Assembly (NCBI GenBank): GCA_021793945.1
Contig: JAJYRT010000004.1
Location: forward strand, 1 to 30,696
DNA from: Thermoplasmata archaeon
GTDB lineage: Archaea > Thermoplasmatota > Thermoplasmata > Thermoplasmatales > Thermoplasmataceae
Length of the DNA: 30,696 nt
Reading direction: 5' to 3'
The translations under genes and the position numbers were made by a program. Of this stretch, positions 1-8,540 are shown piece after piece (within the stretch, counting starts at the first letter, position 1; the number at the start of each line of letters is the position of its first letter). The notes beneath the pieces were generated by a model, which was given only the letters and a program-made list of their open reading frames with translations, was not told where the DNA came from and made no database searches.

Positions 1-1062
1 TGTTGCATCCTCTGCGATTGCAAGCGGGGATGAACGATACAGGTATAGCCCCACGTATGAAAGAAAGAGAACTATTGTCCCTATCAATATTGTAATCTTT
101 GGTCCCCTGGTCTTGGTAACCTTTGCCGAAAGAGGGGCAAATGCCATGGATGCAATCGCAGCCGGCAGCATGATAAGGCCGGCATTAACGATGGAAAGCC
201 CGAACCCCGCAGGAGCAGGGTCTTCAAGAAGCGTTGGAACACTATAGAAAAGGAAGAACATTCCGGCCATGGCAAAAAGACCGGTGAAATTCGAGAGAAA
301 TACATTTCTAATCCTCAGCAGTTTCATGCTTATGAAAGGAGACTCACTGTGCATCTCTACGAAGACAAACAAAACCAGGGCAACCACGGATAGTGCAAAA
401 AGCCCCAGTATCCTAAGGGATTCCCACCCCCAGTATTCACCCTCGGAAAGGCCAAGTATCAGTGCCACAACGCCCACCCCGAGAGAGGCGACTCCTGCAA
501 AATCAACCTTCTCCTTGATCCTTACAGATGTATCCTTCAGGACTATGGCTGAAACGATTAGAAGACCGAATGCTACTGGGATAGCTGAGTGGTAAGACCA
601 CTGCCAAGTATAGTTCTGCGTGATCCATGCACCAAGCACCAGTCCAATGGCTGCTCCCCCCGTAAATGTCGAACTCAGTATGCCCTGAGCCAGAGGGAGA
701 TCCTCCTTCGGAACCTGATCATTCAGGAGTGCGAATGCCACTGGGAACATGCCCATCCCGAGGCCCTGAACAGCGCGGATTGCAATGAATTCAACAAGCG
801 TTGTGGCGAAACCTCCAAAGGAAACGGCGATTGCGTATATCAGTGCCAGGATGATGAAGATCTTCTTCTTGCCGTATATGTCTGCAAGCCTTCCGAAAAT
901 GGCTGCAGATATGGTGCCGGAAATGATGTATGCGGTAATTATCCAGGAAAGTGCATCATAATTAGTATTGAAAAAGGTCTCGAGTATGGGTATTGCGGGA
1001 GTAATCATGGTTTCTACGTAAGTAATAAGTATCCCCATGAAGGCCATTATCCCTATGGTCAA
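1..1062 (-). CDS. MFS drug-efflux transporter, DHA2/EmrB-QacA type, 3' end missing
   Basis: Partial gene, about 354 codons visible; the C-terminus lies beyond position 1. It is probably a proton-coupled multidrug exporter in the cytoplasmic membrane. After helix 1 and helix 2 comes the MFS motif A, GRLADIYGKKKIF, then a GxxxGxxxGAW stretch followed by W-Q-W, typical of the 14-helix DHA2 group. At least nine hydrophobic helices can be counted before the edge. The start is a problem: the frame opens after a TGA at 1120-1122 and has no ATG or GTG before helix 1. The choices are TTG at 1062, used here, or ATG at 1047 or 1038. A good TATA region lies at 1180-1197. From it an ATG at 1171 opens only a 14-codon frame. 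The N-terminus may be damaged. Family call firm; substrate unknown. Confidence 0.85.
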   Translation of the reverse strand, partial: MTIGIMAFMGILITYVETMITPAIPILETFFNTNYDALSWIITAYIISGTISAAIFGRLADIYGKKKIFIILALIYAIAVSFGGFATTLVEFIAIRAVQGLGMGMFPVAFALLNDQVPKEDLPLAQGILSSTFTGGAAIGLVLGAWITQNYTWQWSYHSAIPVAFGLLIVSAIVLKDTSVRIKEKVDFAGVASLGVGVVALILGLSEGEYWGWESLRILGLFALSVVALVLFVFVEMHSESPFISMKLLRIRNVFLSNFTGLFAMAGMFFLFYSVPTLLEDPAPAGFGLSIVNAGLIMLPAAIASMAFAPLSAKVTKTRGPKITILIGTIVLFLSYVGLYLYRSSPLAIAEDAT

Positions 1063-1212
1063 TCCTGCATGTCTTGTGAATCGTGCCGTTTTTTCACCTT
1101 CCGTGCCAGTTACTTCGTTTCAGAACCTACTTTGAGTGGCCTCTGAAGCTAAAACCCGGCTTTCCCGCCATGATTGCTCAATATATAATTAATTATACGT
1201 GCTTTGGCAATG

Positions 1213-1884
1213 TCACTCCCTGTCTGTCACTGCGGGTGATCTCTTCTTCCGGTTATTATAAGCCCTGTAAACAAGCCATGCAAACACAAGAACGAACGCA
1301 GCAACAGAGATATAGGTGTACTGATCAAAGAATGAAAGAATGCTCTCCCACTTCGGCCCTAATGTATAACCAAGATAGACAAGTATGATATCCCATATGA
1401 AACTTCCAACAAAGGTCAGGATTGAGAAAGCTTTCAGGTCCATCTTTGCTATTCCCGCAGGAATGGAAATGAATGATCTGAAGACGGGAACCAGTCTTGT
1501 GAAGAAAACTGACATGTCTCCATACCGGATGAACCACCTGTGAGTCCTTTCAATTGATCCTGCATCAAGAAGGAAATATTTGCCGTACCTGAGAATAAGC
1601 GGTATCCCGCCTTTGTCACCGATTACGTATGCGATCAGCGCTCCAACAAGGTTACCAATTGAACCGGCTAACAGGACAAGAATGTAGGCGGGTATGCCGA
1701 TGTATGGAGGCAGGGCCCCGGTCAGTGCGAGATAGCCTCCGAATGCAAGGACGACTTCCGAAGGCACCGGAATAAGCAGGCCCTCGAGAAGCATGAGAGC
1801 AAAGATACCAGGGTAACCTATGGCGGCGATAAAATTCTGGACAAGGATTATGATGCCTTCCAGACTGCTGAGAAATACTGACAC
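1213..1884 (-). CDS. DedA/SNARE-associated family membrane protein
   Basis: A 223-residue polytopic inner-membrane protein of the DedA family. Bacterial members act in membrane homeostasis and lipid (undecaprenyl or phospholipid) flipping; the archaeal role is inferred. Family marks are the acidic residue and prolines in LLEGLLIPVPSE (about 33-43), a GD pair at 89-90, and FFTRLVPVFRSFISIPAG (about 127-144), which holds the conserved arginines R130 and R136. The C-terminus ends in a basic tail after the last helix. The start is GTG at 1884, with a TATA-like TTTTAATAAG (plus-strand 1903-1913) about 24 bases upstream, so the transcript is probably leaderless and the gene has its own promoter. 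It lies between the MFS gene and dCMP deaminase without obvious functional linkage. Confidence 0.9.
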   Translation of the reverse strand: MSVFLSSLEGIIILVQNFIAAIGYPGIFALMLLEGLLIPVPSEVVLAFGGYLALTGALPPYIGIPAYILVLLAGSIGNLVGALIAYVIGDKGGIPLILRYGKYFLLDAGSIERTHRWFIRYGDMSVFFTRLVPVFRSFISIPAGIAKMDLKAFSILTFVGSFIWDIILVYLGYTLGPKWESILSFFDQYTYISVAAFVLVFAWLVYRAYNNRKKRSPAVTDRE

Positions 1885-1939
1885 ATAGGGTGATTCAAAA
1901 GCCCTTATTAAAACATTATTCCGTTAACATTGACCGAAG

Positions 1940-2452
1940 TTAGTCTTCCCCGGACTGCAGGGAATAATCTCCTATCATGGCACTGACCTCATTCTGGGGC
2001 AATGTGAATCTGCGTTTCTTGATATCGCTCTCAAGAAGCATCAACTCCGATAGTTCATCCGGATAGCCTTCTGCGTATATTATCTCTTCAATCTTGGCGT
2101 TCATCAGCATCTTGGAACAGACAACGCACGGGTGCGTGGTTACATAAATCTTTGAATTCGCTATGCTGACTCCGTGTACAGCTGCCTGAATAATTGCATT
2201 CTGTTCAGCGTGTAAGCCGCGGCATAATTCATGCCTCTCGCCAGACGGTATATCGAGGTCGTCCCTTATGCAACCCACCATGTCACAGTTGGCTGTATTG
2301 CTGGGAGGGCCGTTATACCCCGTTGCAAGTACGTTCTTGTCATTAACAATGACCGCACCGACTTTCCTCCTCGTGCATGATGACCTGGACGCGGCCAGGA
2401 AAGCCATCCTCATGAAATATTGATCCCATGTTGGTTTCTGGTATTTTAGCAC
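1940..2452 (-). CDS. dCMP deaminase, zinc-dependent (ComEB-like)
   Basis: A 170-residue cytidine/deoxycytidylate deaminase-family enzyme, probably converting dCMP to dUMP to feed thymidylate synthesis in the cytosol. The catalytic zinc motif is complete: H81-A-E83 in HAEQN and the cysteines of PCVVC (108-112). The N-terminal substrate region carries [10 protein letters not shown] and TGYNGPP, typical of dCMP deaminases rather than free-base deaminases. Extra Cys and His residues between 56 and 77 resemble the second, structural zinc site of the ComEB/T4 group. The start is GTG at 2452. The minus-strand TATA-like ATTATTAAGT (plus-strand 2469-2482) is about 24 bases upstream, which suggests a leaderless mRNA. 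The gene is divergent from the Hsp20 operon across 129 bases. Confidence 0.92.
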   Translation of the reverse strand: MLKYQKPTWDQYFMRMAFLAASRSSCTRRKVGAVIVNDKNVLATGYNGPPSNTANCDMVGCIRDDLDIPSGERHELCRGLHAEQNAIIQAAVHGVSIANSKIYVTTHPCVVCSKMLMNAKIEEIIYAEGYPDELSELMLLESDIKKRRFTLPQNEVSAMIGDYSLQSGED

Positions 2453-2521
2453 AGCTAATCATGGAAGGCGACTTAATAATCTTTCCCGAGCTCATATAGC
2501 AAATTTGTCAGCGTTGAAAGG

Positions 2522-2577
2522 TTTATATATTATGAATTAATCCTTAGTTGACAACCATAGGTTGTTAACTAGGTGAT
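2522..2577 (+). promoter_or_regulatory. Heat-shock promoter with palindromic operator and Shine-Dalgarno
   Basis: A TATA box TTTATATATT at 2522-2531 predicts a transcription start near 2552. An inverted repeat covers that point: AGTTGACAACC (2546-2556), spacer ATA, GGTTGTTAACT (2560-2570), with 10 of 11 arm positions complementary. A strong ribosome site, AGGTGAT (2571-2577), precedes the GTG start of hsp20 at 2582. The placement matches the published mode of Pyrococcus Phr, which binds over the start site and blocks polymerase recruitment. The likely binder is the regulator encoded second in this operon; that link is inferred. Confidence 0.7.
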
Positions 2578-2581
2578 TTGA

Positions 2582-3136
2582 GTGGTAGGAAAAAGAAACA
2601 GAGACGATGACTGGGATGATAGCTTCTTCGGGGATTTCTTTGACGACTTCGGGTTCGACTTCAAGTGGATGAACGAAAGGATGCAAAGAATATTTGAGAA
2701 CCTGATGAAGGGAAACACCCAGGACTATGAGGAGAAAGGTCCGTTTGTCTATGGGTTTACTTACCGTGTTGGCCCGGATGGGAAGCCTCAGTTCCAGGAA
2801 TTTGGAAACGTGCCCAGCACGAGGAGAGGCTATGGCAACCAGCTTGAGGGTGACATAAGGGAGCCGATGACAGATTTCAATGAAGACAAGGAAAAGATAT
2901 ATATGACTGTGGAACTGCCAGGGGTTTCCAAGGAGAACATAGAGCTGAAGATATCGGAGAAAAACATCACCGTAGATGCAAAGGAGGAAGACAGGAGGTA
3001 TCACAAGTCTATAAACTTTCCATACAGGATACTTACGGATACTGCTTCCGCAAAATTCAAGAATGGCATTCTTGACGTCGTGGTAAACAAGGAATCTTCA
3101 GCATCCATGTCTGGAAAGAGCGTAAAGATAGAGTGA
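2582..3136 (+). CDS. Small heat-shock protein Hsp20 (alpha-crystallin family)
   Basis: A 184-residue ATP-independent chaperone that should form oligomers and hold unfolding proteins in the cytosol. The alpha-crystallin domain spans about 93-170. It includes the VELPGVSKENI strand region and the A-x-x-x-NG-x-L signature as AKFKNGIL (157-164). The N-terminal arm is unusually rich in Asp and Phe (DDDWDDSFFGDFFDDFGF, residues 8-25), a charged and aromatic segment likely to drive oligomerisation and client binding. The start is GTG at 2582, well placed after AGGTGAT. The stop overlaps the GTG of the next gene by four bases, so the two are translationally coupled. Heat induction by relief of the palindromic operator is inferred. 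Confidence 0.95.
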   Translation: MVGKRNRDDDWDDSFFGDFFDDFGFDFKWMNERMQRIFENLMKGNTQDYEEKGPFVYGFTYRVGPDGKPQFQEFGNVPSTRRGYGNQLEGDIREPMTDFNEDKEKIYMTVELPGVSKENIELKISEKNITVDAKEEDRRYHKSINFPYRILTDTASAKFKNGILDVVVNKESSASMSGKSVKIE

Positions 3137-3741
3137 AACGGCCAATGGAAAGCGACGACCTGGACTATATAATAAGTGCCCTCCTCAACAGCACGAGGAG
3201 GGAAATTCTTAAAATGCTTACGGTAGATGACTCATACGCGCTGGAAATGAGCAGATGGCTTGGCGTCTCCCAGCAGGCAATAAACAAACAGCTCGAGATG
3301 CTTGAAAAGGCAAAGCTGATAAGATCTGCCGGCTTTGTCCCGAGCAGTGAAGGCGCGTCCAGGAAGATTTATCGCCCGTCCGGATTTTCAACAATCACCA
3401 TAGACTATTCAAGGAATTTTTTTGAGGTCAAGCGCATGGGTCTCGATTACGGTGAAAGGGAAGAGGAAAAGTCCGAAATGGACAATCGCGATCTTCTGGA
3501 CGAACTAGCGAGGATAAACCGGAACATCGATGATCTCATGGCCAAACGTACGGAACTGCTCAATGAGAAGGATGAAATCCTTGAATCTCTACATGAACGT
3601 GTATCGCAGAGTGCTACTTCACCAATTGAAAGAAACATTCTTCTTAGTTACCTGGAATCCATGAGTACCGAAGAAACAGCAGTAAAACTTGGGATACCTG
3701 TTGACTTCGTGAGAAGTGTGGTATCAAGATTCACCGTTTAG
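3133..3741 (+). CDS. Phr-like heat-shock transcriptional repressor (ArsR-type winged helix)
   Basis: A 202-residue DNA-binding regulator. An N-terminal winged helix-turn-helix of ArsR type (about 12-75, with STRREILKML and the recognition-helix region GVSQQAINKQLEMLEKAKLI) is followed by a wing and SRKIYRPSG. A long charged coiled coil (about 112-152) then leads to a second small helical module ([23 protein letters not shown]). Length and layout resemble Pyrococcus Phr, the archaeal heat-shock repressor that controls hsp20 and its own gene. Here it is the second gene of the hsp20 operon, overlapping it by four bases, so autoregulation is expected. The start is GTG at 3133; ATG at 3145 is an alternative. 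Its 3' end overlaps the convergent dphB by 11 bases. Confidence 0.85.
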   Translation: MKRPMESDDLDYIISALLNSTRREILKMLTVDDSYALEMSRWLGVSQQAINKQLEMLEKAKLIRSAGFVPSSEGASRKIYRPSGFSTITIDYSRNFFEVKRMGLDYGEREEEKSEMDNRDLLDELARINRNIDDLMAKRTELLNEKDEILESLHERVSQSATSPIERNILLSYLESMSTEETAVKLGIPVDFVRSVVSRFTV

Positions 3742-4531
3742 CACCGGTCTTATTCCATGCCTGGTGACCATCTTCACTTGCAATCCTGAAGGATTCAATA
3801 TTTTCCATTTCGAATGTATCAGGGTTGCTTAGAATTACGATTGCTGCAGGAGACTGGAAATCAACAGATTCCAGTGACCTGATGTTCCCGCACAGGATTT
3901 TCTCTCCAGTCTGGCTTACACGCGATACGACGCAGACATGCTCATTATCGAGGAATTTTTCCCCGCCCGCTGTGCTTTCCATCTCCATAAGCCATCCTAT
4001 TGCCTGTGAAATTCCAATATTGCGTCCTGATTTCAGATCCAGCAATACAATTGTATGCATACCATTGCTGTGGTTTCTCCTGATCTTATTGAAAACACTG
4101 ACTGGAAAAAACTTATCGGTGATAAATGGAAGCGAGACGGGGGGGCCCATTTTATATGTATAAAGCCCCAATCTGCCAGGAATAACGTTCAGTATGGATG
4201 CGTTTTCAAGTACATTCACGGAGATGCCCATTGAAATACAAGTATTCTCAAGAACCTTGTGTGTAGTCGCAGACATTCCATCTCCTGCCACAAGGAGCGA
4301 TACAGTCCTGTTCCTGCTCCTTTCGATTATTGGAGATTCTCCCTCAATGAACTCCCTGCCAACAGCAATTATCTCGCGATTGAAGAATCTGGATATCTCA
4401 TCCTGAGATCCATCCGGAAGTATGGAAGTGTAGGTATCAAGATATACCTCATCGCTTGATCTGATGACATCAGCGGACTCTATTGTTATGCTCCTCAATC
4501 CACGCAGCCCTATTCCAATAATGTTAAGCAT
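3731..4531 (-). CDS. dphB: Diphthine synthase (Dph5/DphB)
   Basis: A 266-residue SAM-dependent methyltransferase of the tetrapyrrole-methylase fold that methylates the aminocarboxypropyl-histidine intermediate of elongation factor 2 on the way to diphthamide. Recognised from [19 protein letters not shown] at the N-terminus, [10 protein letters not shown] (27-36), the SAM-binding GDGMSATTH region, [21 protein letters not shown], and the [10 protein letters not shown] segment. Most family members read GDPMxATTH, so the Gly in place of Pro is a local variant. The ATG overlaps the enolase reading frame by eight bases, so the gene is the downstream partner of eno in one transcript. It is convergent with, and overlaps, the Phr-like gene. 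Function call firm. Confidence 0.92.
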   Translation of the reverse strand: MLNIIGIGLRGLRSITIESADVIRSSDEVYLDTYTSILPDGSQDEISRFFNREIIAVGREFIEGESPIIERSRNRTVSLLVAGDGMSATTHKVLENTCISMGISVNVLENASILNVIPGRLGLYTYKMGPPVSLPFITDKFFPVSVFNKIRRNHSNGMHTIVLLDLKSGRNIGISQAIGWLMEMESTAGGEKFLDNEHVCVVSRVSQTGEKILCGNIRSLESVDFQSPAAIVILSNPDTFEMENIESFRIASEDGHQAWNKTGAKR

Positions 4532-5744
4532 TGACGGTTCCCATGTTCTCCTCTATGCCAGCGAGTTCATTGAGCTTGGCAAGCCGTTCTCCACCAACTG
4601 TGCCGGACTTTATGAAAACGGAACCAAATGCAACAGCGAGATGTGCTATGAAATTATCCGTGGTTTCACCGCTTCTGTGGGATATCACGTTCTTCATCCC
4701 TGCTTTATTAGCTGCTTCCACTGCCCTATATGTTGCGCTCAGCGTCCCTATCTGGTTCACCTTAATCAATACCGCATTTGACGACTTTTTTTCTATTCCC
4801 TTCATTATCCGCTTCTCATTGGTAGTGTAAAGGTCATCACCCACAACCAGTGCCCTGGATCCTATACGCCCAGTCAATATTGCAAACCCGTCGAAATCGT
4901 TCTCTTCCAGAGGGTCCTCAATGAAGTAGAAATTATGGTCCCTCACAAGTGATTCGGCATAATCAATCTGCTCATCTCTTGTCAATTTACCTTTTTTATA
5001 TGCATATTTGCCGTTCTCAAAGAATGAGGTTGCGGCGAAGTCCACTCCAAGCAGAACCCTGACTCCATGTACCTTTGATATCTCGCCGGCTGCCTGCTTC
5101 ACTGTATCAATGGCAACTTCGTCTGAAATGTTGGCGGTCCATGCCCTCTCGTCCCCTACCCCAACACTCTGGCCCTTAAGATTTTCTGAGAGGATCTCCC
5201 CGATTCTCCTGTGAATAAGCGAATTAAGGTATATTGAATCCAGAAATGTTTTTCCCTGTGAAGAAACCATGAATTCCTGTATGGTTGTACCGTTTCTGGA
5301 ATGTTTGCCGCCACCGATCACGTTCCCCATCGGCCTTGGAATTGATCTTGTGAGAGTGCCGCCCACGTAGGCATACAGAGGAAGCCCAAGCAGGTTTGCG
5401 GACGCCTTGGCAGAGGCCATGGAAATTGCGGTGGCCATGTTTCCTCCGAGCTGGGAGAAATTATCCGTGCCGTCTATATCGCAGAGGAGGCTGTCAAGTT
5501 CAACCTGGTTCCTGGCATTGAATCCTATAATCGCCTTCTTCGCCTGCCTGTTGAAGAAGTCCATGGATGAATCTATCCCCTTGGCCGAGAATGCCACAAC
5601 TTCTGTTGCCCCTGTGCTGGCCCCAGCGGGAGCCGAAGCAATTCCAACCGCACCGCTCAGGACGACTTCAGCCTCAATGGTGAAGTTCCCCCTAGAATCC
5701 AGTACTTTCCTTACCCGAACGTCTTTTATAGAAAAATCCTGCAT
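4524..5744 (-). CDS. eno: Enolase (phosphopyruvate hydratase)
   Basis: A 406-residue glycolytic/gluconeogenic enzyme interconverting 2-phosphoglycerate and phosphoenolpyruvate. Catalytic and metal sites can be followed: ASTG loop (42-45), H148 in GGGKHS, E158 in TIQEFM, E199 in VGDERAW, magnesium ligands D235, E276 (FIEDP) and D303 (VGDD), the base K328 within the signature [12 protein letters not shown]356 in SHRSGETTD and K379 in FIKSG. The C-terminal block [13 protein letters not shown] differs from the usual bacterial SRSERxAKYN form and is archaeal in character. The HAG loop common in bacteria is HSR here. The start is ATG at 5744, 21 bases after the upstream gene. The stop overlaps dphB by eight bases. 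Confidence 0.96.
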   Translation of the reverse strand: MQDFSIKDVRVRKVLDSRGNFTIEAEVVLSGAVGIASAPAGASTGATEVVAFSAKGIDSSMDFFNRQAKKAIIGFNARNQVELDSLLCDIDGTDNFSQLGGNMATAISMASAKASANLLGLPLYAYVGGTLTRSIPRPMGNVIGGGKHSRNGTTIQEFMVSSQGKTFLDSIYLNSLIHRRIGEILSENLKGQSVGVGDERAWTANISDEVAIDTVKQAAGEISKVHGVRVLLGVDFAATSFFENGKYAYKKGKLTRDEQIDYAESLVRDHNFYFIEDPLEENDFDGFAILTGRIGSRALVVGDDLYTTNEKRIMKGIEKKSSNAVLIKVNQIGTLSATYRAVEAANKAGMKNVISHRSGETTDNFIAHLAVAFGSVFIKSGTVGGERLAKLNELAGIEENMGTVNA

Positions 5745-5765
5745 GATAGAAGTAATGGATTAAAT

Positions 5766-6305
5766 TCATAAATACTTACTTGAATCTTTCATCTCGATGA
5801 TATTTTTCCTGTATCTATCAACAAAGGTGTTGTAGTTGTTCTTGTAATTGGTCCAAAGCGTCTTGTACGCTTCATCTATCTTTCCTACAACCTTTGCAGG
5901 AACGCCAACGGCAATGCTTTCATCTGGTATCTCGAACCTGTTTCTCACAACGGCGCCTTCACCGACAACAGCCCATACCCCGACCGTAGCAAAGTCGGAG
6001 ACAGTCGCTCCCATCCCAACAACAGCCCAGCTCCTGACATGCCCGGTATGTATTACAGACAGATGCCCAATTGTTGCATGCTCCTCTATGACCGTCTTTT
6101 CACCTGGCCGCGCGTGAACTACGCAGTTATCCTCAATTGCCGAGAAGCTTCCGACCTCGATCCTACCGTAATCACCACGGAGAACTGCTCCTGGCCCTAG
6201 CCAGACACCGTCTCCAATCCTGACATTTCCAATGACCGTTGCATTCGGAAAGATATATGACCTGCCTATCTCTGGTACCTGACCCTCAAACGAGTAAACT
6301 GGCAT
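5766..6305 (-). CDS. Gamma-carbonic anhydrase family / hexapeptide-repeat protein
   Basis: A 179-residue left-handed beta-helix protein of the gamma-carbonic anhydrase group. Hexapeptide repeats run from about 18 to 135. The three zinc histidines are present in the usual frame: H64 (NCVVH), H81 and H86 (GHLSVIH). R43 and D45 of LRGDYG are conserved as well. The C-terminal helix (about 142-170) fits the trimer-packing helix. It may hydrate CO2, but many members with the same residues (PaaY, YrdA, CaiE types) have little measured activity, so the exact role is open. The start is ATG at 6305, with TTTATAA (plus-strand near 6325-6335) about 25 bases upstream, a likely leaderless promoter of its own. 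Confidence 0.88.
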   Translation of the reverse strand: MPVYSFEGQVPEIGRSYIFPNATVIGNVRIGDGVWLGPGAVLRGDYGRIEVGSFSAIEDNCVVHARPGEKTVIEEHATIGHLSVIHTGHVRSWAVVGMGATVSDFATVGVWAVVGEGAVVRNRFEIPDESIAVGVPAKVVGKIDEAYKTLWTNYKNNYNTFVDRYRKNIIEMKDSSKYL

Positions 6306-6340
6306 AGTTCCTGAACACGTTTATGTTTATAAATTGATTT

Positions 6341-7237
6341 TCAGCGAACAAGTGCATCAGATTCCCTGAGGATCAGTGGTATATCCGGCGTGAAATCCAC
6401 AATTCTACCTGTTATTGCGTGTGCGGCCACCACGGAACCGATCGCAAGCGAATCCTTCATCTGCAACTGGCGGGATAGTCCCAAATATAATCCCGCGCGG
6501 AAAGAATCCCCGGCGCCCGTCGTATCCCTTGGTGTGCCCGCATTAAATGAGGGGACAGAGAACTCTGTGCCACGGTTATAAAACGTGGATCCATCTTTAC
6601 CGTGTGTAACGATAACCTGCACCCCCATCTGCGTTAGATCCTGTAACGCAATTCCGAATTTATCGCGAAGCACGTCCATTTCGTGCGAATTTCCAATGAA
6701 TATATCTGTGTAGGCCAGCATCTCCAGAACAGAGTTCCTGTCATAGTTGTATGAAAGTTCCTGGCTTGGATCAAAGACTACTTTCGATCTCCCATGCGCC
6801 CTCTCCGCGATTCTTATGTATTCCCTTCCCGGTCCAGTGGAAAGGTGGACATATTCATACTCATCAGCCTTGAACCCCACGGAGGGCTTCCAGCTTTCCA
6901 TGGGACCCTGAACCACGTACGCGATCTGGTCCGATCCGTCTGAAACCAGGTAACACATAGGGCCAGCAAGATCGTTGTCAATGAAGATGTGATCAGTCCT
7001 GACCCCCATTTCCTCGAGTTTTCTCAGGTACGATTCGTGGGTCTTTCTTGAAATTGCAGCGTAGAGATCAAACGTGAAACCGAGTTTGGAAGAAACAAGG
7101 GCAAAATTGCCTGCTGTACCTCCGAAGTTTTCAGAAACGCCATCCACCTTCACCGATCCGCTTGTAGGCAGTGACCCAACCCTAAGGGAGATGTCAATGT
7201 TCACGTGACCGAAATATGCAAGAAATCGTTTTTCCAT
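6341..7237 (-). CDS. PfkB-family sugar/nucleoside kinase
   Basis: A 298-residue ribokinase-fold kinase. The substrate-side N-terminus contains FGHVNIDISL and the GG motif NFGGTAGNFA (37-46). The C-terminal anion hole and catalytic base are in DTTGAGDSF (238-246), with D244 as base. From memory, a broad-specificity nucleoside kinase of this family (Ta0880) has been characterised in Thermoplasma acidophilum, encoded close to enolase. The order enolase, carbonic anhydrase-like, kinase seen here would fit an orthologue, so a nucleoside kinase role in salvage is my preferred reading. Ribokinase, ADP-dependent or sugar specificity cannot be excluded. The start is ATG at 7237, with an AT-rich TTAATAAATAT at about 7251-7264 upstream. 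It is divergent from cobS. Confidence 0.85.
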   Translation of the reverse strand: MEKRFLAYFGHVNIDISLRVGSLPTSGSVKVDGVSENFGGTAGNFALVSSKLGFTFDLYAAISRKTHESYLRKLEEMGVRTDHIFIDNDLAGPMCYLVSDGSDQIAYVVQGPMESWKPSVGFKADEYEYVHLSTGPGREYIRIAERAHGRSKVVFDPSQELSYNYDRNSVLEMLAYTDIFIGNSHEMDVLRDKFGIALQDLTQMGVQVIVTHGKDGSTFYNRGTEFSVPSFNAGTPRDTTGAGDSFRAGLYLGLSRQLQMKDSLAIGSVVAAHAITGRIVDFTPDIPLILRESDALVR

Positions 7238-7319
7238 CCTATGAGAATGCTAGTTAATAAATATCTTTTTTCCCGGAATAAAGTGATCGTAACTTAATAT
7301 AAGCCTGCCATCATTGTCT

Positions 7320-8126
7320 GTGAGGGGAATACTGTTGTCTGATAGTGGAGGAATCCGTGAGGATTTGAGATCAGTGATAGCCTTTTTTACAATATTTCCC
7401 GTCGGGTCTAAATCGCTTCCCACGCCAAGAGGCCTTTATTTTCTTTCAACGTTGGGCCTCGGAATTGGTCTTTTTGCTGGCCTGGTTTTTTTCTGGATGG
7501 CTTTCTACTTTGGTTCTGTATCTGCAGTCATCATCTACGTTGTACTGATCACTGCAATTCCCGGTTTTCACCATCTGGACTCTGTACTTGACGTTGGAGA
7601 TGCCCTCATGGCGAGAGGGGATTCAGCCCGGATGGTCAGGGTGATGAAGGATACCGCGACGGGTGCAGGTGCAATAGGCATGTTCATGGTTGTCTACGGA
7701 ACAACGGCAGCTTTCGCCCTTTCCATTGGATATGCAAACGCTATTTCAGTACTAGCGCTTGCAGAGTCTGTTTCAAAGCTATCCCTCATTGTATCAGCCA
7801 GGGGACGGAAAGCACTCGGTTCCGGAATGGGATCAAGTTTCTTAGATTCGGTTTCTCGTGGCGGCTTCACCCTTCTGATCGTAAATTTAGCCATACCATT
7901 CCTGGTCTCCATCTTTCTGGGTATTTCATACATTATTCCGATATTTATCGCCCTCATTGTATCATTCATCATTGCCTCAAGGTTCGAAAAAATGCTCTCC
8001 GGAATCAACGGAGACGTGCTGGGTTTTTCCGGAGAAGTTTCCCGGATGGTTTATGTCGTCTCATTTGTGCTGATATCCATCATATCGATCCACTATGGCG
8101 CCCTAGGATTGAAAATCAACGTTTGA
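7320..8126 (+). CDS. cobS: Adenosylcobinamide-GDP ribazoletransferase (cobalamin synthase)
   Basis: A polytopic membrane enzyme joining AdoCbi-GDP with alpha-ribazole (or its phosphate) in the last steps of cobamide nucleotide-loop assembly. The family core is GFHHLDSVLDVGDALMARGD, followed by RMVRVMKDTATGAGAIG, where the Asp residues bind metal and phosphate. A GDVLGFSGEVSR motif lies near the C-terminus, and about six hydrophobic helices are present. The longest frame opens with TTG at 7314. The TATA-like CTTAATATAA (7293-7302) places a leaderless start near GTG 7320, which is used here. The 3' end overlaps the convergent Cgi121-like gene by 24 bases. Together with CbiZ at the other end of the window it implies cobinamide salvage. 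Confidence 0.92.
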   Translation: MRGILLSDSGGIREDLRSVIAFFTIFPVGSKSLPTPRGLYFLSTLGLGIGLFAGLVFFWMAFYFGSVSAVIIYVVLITAIPGFHHLDSVLDVGDALMARGDSARMVRVMKDTATGAGAIGMFMVVYGTTAAFALSIGYANAISVLALAESVSKLSLIVSARGRKALGSGMGSSFLDSVSRGGFTLLIVNLAIPFLVSIFLGISYIIPIFIALIVSFIIASRFEKMLSGINGDVLGFSGEVSRMVYVVSFVLISIISIHYGALGLKINV

Positions 8127-8540
8127 CATTGCGAAAAAAACTTCCCGGTCTCTTGAAGGGCTGTCATGAGGTATGGGCGGCTGCTTGATCAAATCGATTG
8201 CATCTCCAAACTCATCCATGAACTTTTTCATTTCTTCCACGTCGTCGCATACAATCATCGCCTTTTTCGTCTGGCCGGATATGCCTGCTGCCCTGATTGC
8301 ATTGCCAACCTGGGGTTCCCCTGAGATGTACATAAGCACCAGCGGCCCAAGTTCCCTGACCCTGGAGCTGTTCGCTATTCTCCTTCTCGCCCGATCAAGT
8401 GCTACCTGTACCTGCATTTCAGAAACAATACTGTCCATGTCAATGACCAGGAAAAAGTGATTGCTCTGCCTGGAAAAATCGATTACATCCTTCACCCTAT
8501 CCGGTTTCAATAATAAAATATAAAAAAAATTATCCGACAT
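8103..8540 (-). CDS. KEOPS complex subunit Cgi121-like protein
   Basis: About 145 residues from ATG 8540; an upstream GTG at 8552 gives 149. It resembles Cgi121, the KEOPS subunit that binds the Bud32 kinase and captures the tRNA 3' end during threonylcarbamoyl-A37 formation. The supporting pattern is the central [16 protein letters not shown] segment, then [20 protein letters not shown], where family members carry the LxYxSGxRQIxxAI block, followed by a VCDDVEEM strand and an amphipathic helix. Identification rests on pattern, not alignment, and is moderate. The start lies within the 3' end of lonB, an 11-base overlap, so the two are probably one transcript with coupled translation. It is convergent with cobS, overlapping by 24 bases. 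Confidence 0.7.
   Translation of the reverse strand: MSDNFFYILLLKPDRVKDVIDFSRQSNHFFLVIDMDSIVSEMQVQVALDRARRRIANSSRVRELGPLVLMYISGEPQVGNAIRAAGISGQTKKAMIVCDDVEEMKKFMDEFGDAIDLIKQPPIPHDSPSRDREVFFAMSNVDFQS

Noticed and set aside
589..1146. Long cysteine-rich plus-strand frame opposite the MFS gene
   Set aside because: It is antisense to a clearly recognisable MFS protein with motif A; its composition is that of a shadow frame.
7238..7319. Cobalamin riboswitch before cobS
   Set aside because: The space is too short, a TATA box sits about 25 bases from the start, and no riboswitch core was seen.
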